Assembly: GCA_049680625.1 (NCBI GenBank)
Contig: JBAUID010000184.1
Coordinates: 1-5,329 of the forward strand
Source of the DNA: JAUIAI01 sp049680625
Lineage (GTDB): Bacteria > Pseudomonadota > Gammaproteobacteria > Burkholderiales > Burkholderiaceae_E
Length of the DNA stretch: 5,329 bases
Direction: 5' to 3'
Position numbers and translations under genes: made by a program. This document shows, piece after piece, positions 1-5,329 of this stretch (position 1 is the stretch's first letter; every line of letters begins with the position of its first letter). Below the pieces are notes generated by a model. That model ran no database searches. It saw only the letters and a program-made list of their open reading frames with translations, and was not told where the DNA came from.

Positions 1-326
1 GTACGGTGCCGGCTACGACGCCAGGCCCAATGGCGTTTTCGGATGTTGACTATGTCTCCGGGCTTCTATCCAAAGCAGGGTATTCGACAGTCAATGCGTT
101 GGTCGAAAGGGTTGAACTGCTATTGGATGGTGATGAAACTGATGCCGCTAGTCTCGGGTGTGACGTCGGCCCAGTAACAAGAATCGCAAAGGAAAAGTCC
201 GCGACAAGCGAGGATATGGTGGCAATCGGAAAAGAAGTTGCCGACCAGTTTAGGGCGTATGTTTCGAGTGGAATGGTTAAGGTGCCTGCCACGATCAATT
301 TCTTCGAGTGTTTTGCAGAGAAATAA
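1..326 (+). CDS. Class I SAM-dependent methyltransferase, C-terminal fragment (5' end outside window)
   Basis: The reading frame is open at the left edge and ends at a TAA at 324-326, leaving about 108 codons. The segment begins TVPATTPGPMAFSD, which matches the proline-rich PGPFAFAD-type motif found after the Rossmann core in a large group of class I methyltransferases related to UbiE. Next come a LLSKAGY helix (compare AAGF in the family), an acidic linker, a DVGPVTRIA segment where relatives have LRxGPxxRAL, and a terminal strand VKVPATINFFECFAEK where relatives have VxLPAAxWLVTA. The SAM-binding motifs lie outside the window, so the enzyme cannot be tested for activity and its substrate is unknown. 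A GTG at position 6 could be misread as a start, but the family homology continues through it, so I treat it as internal. It converges on the aminotransferase gene and is probably unrelated to it. Family recognition is from memory of motifs, not from a search. Confidence 0.7.
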   Translation, partial: TVPATTPGPMAFSDVDYVSGLLSKAGYSTVNALVERVELLLDGDETDAASLGCDVGPVTRIAKEKSATSEDMVAIGKEVADQFRAYVSSGMVKVPATINFFECFAEK

Positions 327-358
327 GAAATGGTTGTGCAATGTCTGTACCACTTAGC

Positions 359-437
359 ATTGAAGCTGATATTTGCCAGCGTCGCAGAACCCGGGCTCCG
401 CCCAGAACCTTGCGTTGCCAGCAAATGCAGCTTAAAT
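359..437. repeat. Imperfect long inverted repeat between convergent genes (possible bidirectional terminator)
   Basis: This lies in the 117-bp gap between the methyltransferase stop and the aminotransferase stop. The outer arms are 359-376 and 421-437. ATT pairs with AAT, then after one mismatch AAGCTG pairs with CAGCTT, then after a small internal loop (AT against G) ATTTGC pairs with GCAAAT. Further partial pairing exists inside (CGC 383-385 with GCG 412-414), and GGGC-TCC-GCCC sits near the apex. It starts 7 nt after the aminotransferase stop and 33 nt after the methyltransferase stop, a sensible place for a structure ending both transcripts. Neither strand has a T-tract after the stem, so it is not a classic intrinsic terminator. 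It could instead stabilise mRNA 3' ends. Confidence 0.4.
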
Positions 438-443
438 CAAGCG

Positions 444-1652
444 TTAACTCAGCGCAGAAAACGCCTGATCGATTAAGTTTGCCCCACGAACAAGATCTTG
501 CTCGGACGCAACGAAACTGGCTCGAAAGCAAGGCGAAGCGCCATAAGCTTCGCCTTGCACCAGTGCCACCCCAACAGAGTCCAACAGGTACATCACGACA
601 TCTGTATCTGTCTCAAGAATTTTCCCATCGGGCGTTTGTTTACCAATTACAGCATCGCAACTACAAAAGATATACATCGCGCCTTCAGGTAGTTCGCACT
701 TCACACCGGAAATTGGGCTCAAGTGCTTAAACAAAAGATCGCGACGCTCTTGCAGATTCGCTGTACGCTCTTTAACGAGGTCAAGCGAACCCGATAGGGC
801 AGCAATTGCGGCAGCCTGATTCACCGAGCCAATTCCCGAGGTACTTTGCGATTGCATCTTGTTCATCTGGGCAATAATGTGTTTCGGGCCACCGGCAAAC
901 CCAACGCGCCACCCTGTCATTGAGTATGCTTTCGAGACGCCGTTGCAAACCACGGTGCGCGGTACCAGTGCAGGTTCTACCTGAGACAATGTTGCAAATT
1001 TCCGCCCGTCAAAAATCAGATGTTCATAAACGTCGTCACACAACACATGGACATCGGGGTGCTCAAGTAACACCTTCGCTAATTCACTCAGTTCGGCTGC
1101 GCTATAAGTTGCGCCCGTGGGATTGCTGGGTGAAGAGAACAACAGCCACTTGGTTTTGGGTGTGATTGCATTTTGCAGTTGCGCCGCGCTCATCTTGAAT
1201 TGCTGATCTTGCGGGCATTGCACCACCACGGGGGTGGCGCCGGTCATCTTGACCATATCGAGGTAAGACGTCCAGTACGGGGCCGGGATGATGACTTCGT
1301 CACCGGCGTCCAGCGTTGCCATCAACGCGTTGAACAAAACTTGCTTGGTGCCAGAGCCAACGGCGATTTGATCCAGCCCAAAGTCCAGGTCATTGTCTCG
1401 CCGAAACTTTGCCTGCACGGCGCGGCGCATGGGCTCGGTACCGTTGATTGGTGAATAGCGAATTTCGTTGTCTTGCATGCACTGGATGACGGCTTCCTTG
1501 ACGTGGTCTGGTGTCGGGAAGTCTGGCTCACCGGTGGTTAACTTAATGATGTCGCGTCCCTGGGCAATAAGTTCACGCACACGGACAGCGGCTAATTGGC
1601 TTGGCGATGCCCGAAACCGTTTACTGCGATCAGAGAAAAAGTCGTCACTCAT
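444..1652 (-). CDS. PLP-dependent aspartate-type aminotransferase, class I-gamma
   Basis: A cytosolic fold-type I aminotransferase that moves an amino group between an amino acid and a 2-oxo acid through pyridoxal phosphate; aspartate with 2-oxoglutarate is the usual pair for this subgroup (AatA/AspB-like). The 402-residue length is normal and the protein looks complete. Visible landmarks are GEPDFPTP (41-48), GSGTKQ (99-104, phosphate binding), Trp127, SPSNPTG (174-180, with Asn177), DDVYEHL (206-212, Asp206 and Tyr209 contacting the cofactor), SKAYSMTGWR (240-249, Lys241 forming the Schiff base and Arg249) and FRASF (376-380, Arg377 for the substrate alpha-carboxylate). All key residues are present. 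The ATG lies 18 nt after the permease stop with a modest GCGGAA ribosome site, so it is probably translated from the same transcript as the transporter. Exact substrate is uncertain, since close relatives also use aromatic amino acids, prephenate or alanine. The coding sequence contains a perfect 12-bp inverted repeat, listed separately. Confidence 0.93.
   Translation of the reverse strand: MSDDFFSDRSKRFRASPSQLAAVRVRELIAQGRDIIKLTTGEPDFPTPDHVKEAVIQCMQDNEIRYSPINGTEPMRRAVQAKFRRDNDLDFGLDQIAVGSGTKQVLFNALMATLDAGDEVIIPAPYWTSYLDMVKMTGATPVVVQCPQDQQFKMSAAQLQNAITPKTKWLLFSSPSNPTGATYSAAELSELAKVLLEHPDVHVLCDDVYEHLIFDGRKFATLSQVEPALVPRTVVCNGVSKAYSMTGWRVGFAGGPKHIIAQMNKMQSQSTSGIGSVNQAAAIAALSGSLDLVKERTANLQERRDLLFKHLSPISGVKCELPEGAMYIFCSCDAVIGKQTPDGKILETDTDVVMYLLDSVGVALVQGEAYGASPCFRASFVASEQDLVRGANLIDQAFSALS
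528..558. repeat. Perfect 12-bp inverted repeat inside the aminotransferase gene
   Basis: GCAAGGCGAAGC at 528-539 is exactly complementary to GCTTCGCCTTGC at 547-558, with a 7-nt loop. In the aminotransferase mRNA it would form a strong GC-rich hairpin. It covers codons for QGEAYGASPC (366-375), just before the substrate-binding Arg377. The protein alignment to the usual GSAFGAPG-type motif stays in register and keeps its length, so it is not an insertion. Whether the structure has a role is unknown. Confidence 0.6.
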
Positions 1653-1670
1653 TGCATTGTTCCGCTGAGG

Positions 1671-3782
1671 TTAAGAGCTGGCGTGGATAGAAGCTGGCTT
1701 GGACTGGTCTTTACGCCACCCCAGAAGCTGGGTCGCTAAAACGGGCGCCGCCACGACAATTGCCCACAAGTTAGACGTCGTGTTTGGTGCCACCATCATG
1801 ATGGCTGCGACGGCCAGGAGCAGGCGCATTGGCATTCCCATTGGCCGCAGCATGAACCCGGTGAGTGCTGCGCCGAGCATCAGGATACCAATAATGCAGG
1901 TAAGCGTGGTTTGCAGGAATTCAGCCCAGGTAAAAGTGTCAAGCACCAGCAGCATCGACGGCGAATAAGCGAACACCATGGGCACCATCACTTTAGCGTT
2001 GCCCAACTTGAACGCCGTAATCCCTGTTCGGAACGGATTCGCGCCAGCGATACCACCGGCCGCATAGGCGGACACACAAACCGGAGGCGTAATGTCTGCC
2101 AACACACCGTAATACAGAACGAATAAATGGGCGGCCAATGGCGCAACCCCAAGGTTACCAAGCGCAGGTACTGCAATGGCGGACAGCATGATATACAGCG
2201 CCGTAGTTGGCAGGCCTGCACCCATCATCACGCACGCCATGGCAATAAAGCTCAGCGAGATAAACAACGTAGCGTTCTCGATGGTAAAGAGCTCAAACGG
2301 CAAGAATGCTACCGCCGCATGCAATGTCTCGGCGCTGGTTAATGCGCCTTGAGCCACCATAAAGCCCAGTCGAAACGTCACACCGGTCAGGGTTATCACA
2401 CCGACCACAATACCCACCGCAGCACCGGCAGCACCGACGGCCAGTGCGTACTTAGACCCCATGAAAAAGGCGTCGAGCAAATCACGCAGGGTTAGTCGGT
2501 TGCGCGGATTGATAAAGCCAACAACGATAGCCACCGTGATTCCCCAGAACGCCGCCATGTAGGGGGTATACCCACTAAACAACACGTAGATTAATGCGAT
2601 CAGCGGGAATACTGTCATCCAGCCATCGGCAATGACATCGCGCAGGCGCGGTAGTTCGTCGTCGCGTAAGCCGCGCAGGCCAAGGCGCTTCGCCTCGAAG
2701 TGCACCATCGCAAACACCGCAATGTAGTGCATCGCCGCTGGTACGGAAGCGGCCAGGATAATCGTCGTGTACGGAATTTCAAGAAACTCAACCATCAAGA
2801 ACGCCGCTGCGCCCATGATGGGTGGAGTAATTTGCCCGCCGGTACTACTGGCGGCCTCTACGGCCCCTGCAAAGTGTCCGGGGTAACCGACTTTCTTCAT
2901 CGCCGGAATAGTGAGCGAACCAGTTGTTACGGTGTTGGCAATCGACGAGCCGGAGATCATGCCAAACATCGAAGATGACAACACGCTCACTTTGGCAGGG
3001 CCACCGGCAAACCGTCCCGCGATAACCTGCGCCAGTTCGATAAAGAACTGCCCTAGCCCCATTCGCTGCGCAATAACGCCAAACAAAACGAAGTGGAAAA
3101 CGTAGGTGGAAATTACCTTAATCGGTGGGCCGTAAATACCTTCGGTCGTCAGATATAAATGATTAAGCAACTGACTCCAGTTCACCGATGGAATCACGAG
3201 CACCTGAAACGGAGCATTGTTTCCGAACAGTGCGTACAGAACAAACATCGAAACGATGACGGGAAGCACCCACCCCATCGCACGACGGGCAGCCTCAAAA
3301 ATTGTGATCATCAGGATGGTTCCCATGATCAGATCCAAGGTGTTCGGCGCGCCAATCCGAAAATTCAATTCATCAAACTTGATTGCGGCTCCGAATAGAG
3401 AAAAATCGAGACCTTCAAACGTGAATGGGATGTACAGCGCAGAGATCAGCGCAGCAAACGCCAGTAGCCAGTCGTATAAGGGAACGTTACCGGGGCGATG
3501 CCATACCGGTTCCAGTGTGCCCTGATGATGTCGAGCGCGACTCGCACCAAATACAAAAAATATGGCACAGAGCACAACGCCCATGTGAATACCTTTGTGC
3601 CATTGCTCGCGCGGAATGCCAATGCCGGCAGTGTAATAGTGATAGATGCCAAGCAGTACCAGCGTAACAAAAATCAGCTGGCGAACAACCGGCCCCAAAG
3701 GCCGGAAGTTCATCTCTGGATCGTATTTGGCTTCGAGTGCTTCCGCCTGATTTAGATCGATTTTTTCCTGAGCGCTTGCCAT
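1671..3782 (-). CDS. TRAP transporter fused permease, 4TM/12TM (DctQM) type
   Basis: Inner-membrane permease of a TAXI-TRAP transporter, in which the small (DctQ-like) and large (DctM-like) subunits form one chain. Members import a solute delivered by the periplasmic binding protein, driven by an ion gradient rather than ATP. The chain has 703 residues, a usual length. A short soluble N-terminus includes KYDPE (19-23), conserved in this family just before the first membrane span. About five hydrophobic spans (roughly 34-187) form the Q-like part, followed by the large M-like part (about 220-645) and two C-terminal spans (about 650-687). DctM signatures are clear: GMISGSSIANTVTTG (274-288), SSTGGQITPPIMGAAAF (312-328), GAGLPTTALYIM (521-532) and YYGVLADITPPVCVSAYAA (557-575). 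The two TPP-containing repeats match the inverted-repeat transport core. The start is supported by the conserved KYDPE and an in-frame TGA 9 nt upstream (3792-3794), yet no Shine-Dalgarno sequence precedes it. It follows the TAXI gene by 149 bp. Confidence 0.95.
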   Translation of the reverse strand: MASAQEKIDLNQAEALEAKYDPEMNFRPLGPVVRQLIFVTLVLLGIYHYYTAGIGIPREQWHKGIHMGVVLCAIFFVFGASRARHHQGTLEPVWHRPGNVPLYDWLLAFAALISALYIPFTFEGLDFSLFGAAIKFDELNFRIGAPNTLDLIMGTILMITIFEAARRAMGWVLPVIVSMFVLYALFGNNAPFQVLVIPSVNWSQLLNHLYLTTEGIYGPPIKVISTYVFHFVLFGVIAQRMGLGQFFIELAQVIAGRFAGGPAKVSVLSSSMFGMISGSSIANTVTTGSLTIPAMKKVGYPGHFAGAVEAASSTGGQITPPIMGAAAFLMVEFLEIPYTTIILAASVPAAMHYIAVFAMVHFEAKRLGLRGLRDDELPRLRDVIADGWMTVFPLIALIYVLFSGYTPYMAAFWGITVAIVVGFINPRNRLTLRDLLDAFFMGSKYALAVGAAGAAVGIVVGVITLTGVTFRLGFMVAQGALTSAETLHAAVAFLPFELFTIENATLFISLSFIAMACVMMGAGLPTTALYIMLSAIAVPALGNLGVAPLAAHLFVLYYGVLADITPPVCVSAYAAGGIAGANPFRTGITAFKLGNAKVMVPMVFAYSPSMLLVLDTFTWAEFLQTTLTCIIGILMLGAALTGFMLRPMGMPMRLLLAVAAIMMVAPNTTSNLWAIVVAAPVLATQLLGWRKDQSKPASIHASS

Positions 3783-3931
3783 ACGGTGAGGTCAACCAGT
3801 GTGTCGTGTGCGTTCGTAGATGCTACAAACCACCACACCGGTAGCGTGTTGCATACCGGATGTGGGGTTTGTCAGCTTTTTTGAAACAGTGCTTATGCTT
3901 ATTTTTTCGCTTACTTTTCGCTTACTTTCGC
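3783..3931 (-). other. Intergenic region between binding-protein and permease genes
   Basis: This 149-bp gap is long for two genes whose products form one transporter. In operon order it holds GCTTA-containing repeats just after the binding-protein stop, an A-rich stretch (six A at 3877-3882 on the gene strand), a long bulged hairpin, and about 39 nt of unstructured leader before the permease ATG. The 20 nt before that ATG read CTGGTTGACCTCACCGT-like sequence with no purine-rich ribosome site. I see no convincing internal promoter in it. Such gaps in other transporter operons often set the ratio of binding protein to permease. Confidence 0.6.
3822..3882 (+). terminator. Long bulged hairpin followed by T6; intrinsic-terminator shape on the + strand
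   Basis: Left arm 3822-3843 pairs with right arm 3854-3876: GCT with AGC, ACAAACC with GGTTTGT, CCACA with TGTGG and CCGGTA with TACCGG. That gives 21 base pairs broken only by single-nucleotide bulges (C3873, A3832 and A3860), around a 10-nt loop. On the + strand the stem is followed at once by TTTTTT (3877-3882), the textbook intrinsic-terminator layout. But the flanking genes are both on the - strand, and on that strand the stem is followed by no T-run. It may therefore end an antisense transcript. Alternatively it may act in the operon mRNA as a stem that shields the upstream binding-protein message from 3' decay, as described for malE-malF. The structure is certain; the function is inferred. 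Confidence 0.5.
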
Positions 3932-3935
3932 TTAC
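3891..3935. repeat. Cluster of five GCTTA repeats, three within TTTCGCTTAC units
   Basis: GCTTA occurs at 3891-3895, 3897-3901, 3909-3913, 3920-3924 and 3930-3934. The last three sit in exact TTTCGCTTAC units (3905-3914, 3916-3925, 3926-3935). Read on the gene strand, TAAGC recurs at spacings of 10, 11, 12 and 6 nt, because the A-run between copies lengthens with distance from the gene. The first TAA is the stop codon of the binding-protein gene, so the array looks like duplication by slippage out of the gene end. The repeats can each pair with the single upstream GCTTAC in the mRNA. Confidence 0.7.
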
Positions 3936-3945
3936 TTAAGTAAGC
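3930..3945. repeat. 16-bp perfect palindrome spanning the binding-protein stop codon
   Basis: GCTTACTTAAGTAAGC reads the same on both strands and contains the last two codons (Leu, Lys) and the TAA of the TAXI gene. It could be a protein-binding site or, in RNA, a 6-bp stem with a UUAA loop. It overlaps a second, 10-bp palindrome, AAGCCGGCTT (3942-3951). Function unknown. Confidence 0.65.
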
Positions 3946-4927
3946 CGGCTTCTTTGTAGAAGCGCTCAGCACCGGGGTGAATCGGAATGCCGGCGCCCTC
4001 AAGTGCAGATTCGGCGGTTACGTCTTTACCTTTAGCATGGTGGCGCAGCATCTTCTTGGTCGGATCGCTCCACAACGCCTTCGCAATGCCATACACCAAC
4101 TCATCGGGTTGGTCAGCAGAAACCAACCACTGCGCACCCACGGCTAAGGTCATGACGTCTTCTTTTTGACCTTCGTAGCTGTTTGCCTTGATGGGCGAGC
4201 TGAAGTAAAACGGAGCCTTCTTGACCACCGCGTCGCGTACTTCTTGAGTGATCGGCAGCAAACGCATGCCGGAGACTGATGCCAGTTGTGCAATACCTGA
4301 CGACGGTGCGCCGGTTACGGTTAGAAAAGCATCGAGCTGACCGTCTTGAATACGTTCGGCAGACTGGGATGTATTGAGCTCTTCAGCGATGAAGTTCTTG
4401 CCTTTTTCCAGGCCAACCGCATTAAGGATAAGTAGTGCCCCAACCTGGGCCCCCGATGCAGGCAGTCCCACACCAATGCGCTTGCCTTCGAGGTCTTTTA
4501 ACGTTTTAACTGGTGAATCTTTAGGAAGAACGATGTGAATGTGCTCTGGATACAGGCTCGCCAGGAAGCGCAACTTCTCGAGTTTTTTCTTGCCTTCGAA
4601 CACACCGGTGCCGTTATAGCCCCAGAATGCAACATCGGATTGCGCCAGGCCAGACTCTGCCGTTCCGGACTGAATTGCATTGACGTTAGCGACTGAACCG
4701 TTGGCTGACTGTGCAATTGCAATGAGTCCCTGAACACCGCACGGACCACCTTTTTCACACGGGCGCGAACCCGGTGGGTTCGAAATAGCGTTGGCTAATA
4801 TGCCGGCCATTGGAAAGTAGTTACCGCCAGCGCTACCGCTGACAATGCGAAAAAACGATTGGGCGTGTGCTGTGCCGGCGAACAAAAATGTCAGTGCCAG
4901 CAAAAACACTTTGAGTTGTTTAGTCAT
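3932..4927 (-). CDS. TAXI-family TRAP transporter solute-binding protein
   Basis: Periplasmic substrate receptor of the TRAP system encoded next to it. Residues 1-22 form a signal peptide (Lys4 and Lys6, a hydrophobic core, cleavage expected after AHA-22). The mature part shows TAXI landmarks: IVSGSAGGNYFPMAGILANA (28-47, ligand-binding first strand and loop), CGVQGLIAIAQSANGS (63-78), VNAIQSGTAESGLAQSDVA (82-100), a hinge region with LKDLEGKRIGVGLPASG (143-159), IQDGQLDAFLTVTGAPS (193-209) and the C-terminal HPGAERFYKEAGLL (317-330). Length of 331 fits the family. Cys57 and Cys63 flank a glycine-rich loop and could form a disulfide in the periplasm. Characterised TAXI proteins bind glutamate, glutamine or 2-oxo acids; the ligand here cannot be read from the sequence. 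The start is fixed by a strong ribosome site 6 nt upstream. It is the first gene of the likely operon. The gene ends inside a palindrome that begins a repeat array. Confidence 0.94.
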   Translation of the reverse strand: MTKQLKVFLLALTFLFAGTAHAQSFFRIVSGSAGGNYFPMAGILANAISNPPGSRPCEKGGPCGVQGLIAIAQSANGSVANVNAIQSGTAESGLAQSDVAFWGYNGTGVFEGKKKLEKLRFLASLYPEHIHIVLPKDSPVKTLKDLEGKRIGVGLPASGAQVGALLILNAVGLEKGKNFIAEELNTSQSAERIQDGQLDAFLTVTGAPSSGIAQLASVSGMRLLPITQEVRDAVVKKAPFYFSSPIKANSYEGQKEDVMTLAVGAQWLVSADQPDELVYGIAKALWSDPTKKMLRHHAKGKDVTAESALEGAGIPIHPGAERFYKEAGLLK

Positions 4928-4933
4928 AAGTCT

Positions 4934-4940
4934 CTCCTCT
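4934..4940 (-). promoter_or_regulatory. Shine-Dalgarno site of the TAXI binding-protein gene
   Basis: On the gene strand the sequence is AGAGGAG, with AGGAG ending 6 nt before the ATG at 4925-4927. This is the only near-consensus ribosome site in the window. It contrasts with the permease gene, which has none, consistent with the receptor being made in excess. Confidence 0.85.
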
Positions 4941-5119
4941 GATTAGGGAATCTCTCAGCCGATCTGAAAGCAATAGTGTTGCGATGCCGGATTCCGACCC
5001 ACACAATAATCGACTCTGTTAGGTAGGGCAAACCACAGGGTTCAATTCGCGTGCCCCTTTCTGCTCCGCCCCCCTACCGCGCGTTGCCCTGCCGTTTCAA
5101 ATGTGACATCCTCGCGCGT
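4941..5119. other. Divergent intergenic region with probable promoters
   Basis: The 192-bp gap between the TAXI gene (leftward) and the exported-protein gene (rightward) must hold the operon promoter if transcription starts here. No strong match was found. The best - strand sigma70 candidate is TTGAAC (5040-5045) with an 18-nt spacer to TAACAG (5016-5021), a poor -10. On the + strand AATAAT at 5005-5010 matches five of six -10 positions but lacks a matching -35 at normal spacing. The part from 5051 to 5095 is C-rich on the + strand (CCCC, CCCCCC) and so G-rich on the operon strand. Confidence 0.3.
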
Positions 5120-5329
5120 ATGAAAAATCCGCTACTTCTCCGTCGCATGCTGTCCTGGGCTGCACCACTCCTGCTGGCCGCCCTGATGGCGATGCCGGCG
5201 CTCGCGACCTCAGACTCGGGCCAGCGGGTTGTCATCCTGCGGGAGCGGGCATCCGTCGAATTGTTGAATGGAAGCTTCACCCTGGAGCTTCTCAAGATCC
5301 GCGGCTACATGATCGATGTTAGAATCGAA
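5120..5329 (+). CDS. Predicted exported protein of unknown function, N-terminal fragment
   Basis: An ATG at 5120 opens a frame that stays open to the right edge (70 codons). The N-terminus is a good Sec signal peptide: Lys2, Arg8 and Arg9, a hydrophobic core WAAPLLLAALMAM, and a signal peptidase I-type PALA site ending near residue 29. The mature part then begins TSDSGQRVVILRERASVELL and continues with alternating hydrophobic and polar residues suggestive of beta strands, ending IRGYMIDVRIE. I do not recognise the family. No Shine-Dalgarno sequence precedes the ATG. The frame is open upstream back to a TAG at 5024, with GTG (5051) and TTG (5084) as alternative starts, but the signal peptide fits the ATG. 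Its hand-counted GC of about 59% is higher than the left-end gene. It is transcribed away from the transporter operon, so a shared role is possible but unsupported. Confidence 0.65.
   Translation, partial: MKNPLLLRRMLSWAAPLLLAALMAMPALATSDSGQRVVILRERASVELLNGSFTLELLKIRGYMIDVRIE

Noticed and set aside
6..8. GTG as the start of a short complete 106-aa gene
   Set aside because: Family-like sequence (the proline-rich PGPMAFSD region) fits an internal position in a longer methyltransferase, and the frame is open to the window edge.
50..424. A 124-codon - strand open frame opposite the methyltransferase fragment
   Set aside because: The + strand frame shows family motifs throughout, while this frame shows none; it is best explained as a shadow.
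308..730. A 140-codon + strand open frame crossing the methyltransferase end and the aminotransferase 3' end
   Set aside because: It is antisense to a well-supported enzyme gene, has a basic, low-complexity composition with no family features, and starts inside another gene.
3498..3755. A + strand open frame that would place a gene upstream of the T6 hairpin
   Set aside because: It is antisense to the conserved N-terminal part of the permease, with no ribosome site or recognisable protein features.
4107..4128. 7-bp inverted repeat GGTTGGT / ACCAACC
   Set aside because: It lies in the TAXI coding sequence, is short, has an 8-nt loop and is within what chance allows.
4766..4782. 7-bp hairpin CGAACCC-GGT-GGGTTCG
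   Set aside because: It lies in the TAXI coding sequence and has no T-run; its codons encode a plausible family segment, so no separate function is supported.
5042..5058. Sigma54-like sequence on the - strand (GGCACG, then TTGA)
   Set aside because: The -24 part is good, but the required GC at -12 is GA, so it does not meet the consensus.
5101..5106. ATG-TGA start-stop pair just before the exported-protein gene, as a possible minimal upstream ORF
   Set aside because: It has no ribosome site, and such a pair is common by chance.

Overview
The window looks like bacterial DNA, most likely from a member of the Pseudomonadota. It has densely packed genes, short intergenic gaps, moderate GC (hand counts of about 51% at the left end and 59% in the right-end gene), and a TAXI-type TRAP transporter typical of marine, soil and environmental proteobacteria. 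Class and genus cannot be fixed from the sequence alone.

From left to right there are five coding regions. (1) On the + strand, the last ~108 codons of a gene that runs off the left edge; its sequence fits the C-terminal third of a class I SAM-dependent methyltransferase. (2) On the - strand, a complete PLP-dependent aspartate-type aminotransferase of fold type I, class I-gamma (402 aa). (3) On the - strand, a complete fused TRAP transporter permease of the 4TM/12TM type (703 aa). (4) On the - strand, a complete TAXI-family periplasmic solute-binding protein (331 aa). (5) On the + strand, the first 70 codons of a predicted exported protein that I do not recognise, cut by the right edge.

The three - strand genes read leftward as one likely operon: binding protein, then permease, then aminotransferase. 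The binding protein would capture a small carboxylate or amino acid in the periplasm and hand it to the ion-driven permease. The aminotransferase starts 18 nt after the permease stop and may process the imported compound, for example by exchanging amino groups between an amino acid and a 2-oxo acid. That link is inferred from gene order.

The most unusual features are in the non-coding DNA. The 149-bp gap between the binding-protein and permease genes holds a long bulged hairpin followed by six T on the + strand, the opposite orientation to the operon. It also holds a cluster of five GCTTA-containing repeats that runs into the binding-protein stop codon, which itself lies in a 16-bp perfect palindrome. 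The permease start has no recognisable Shine-Dalgarno sequence. A perfect 12-bp inverted repeat lies inside the aminotransferase coding sequence, and an imperfect long inverted repeat fills the gap between the two convergent genes at the left. I see no mobile element, tRNA, rRNA or CRISPR array, and no clear sign of a wholly new multi-gene system.
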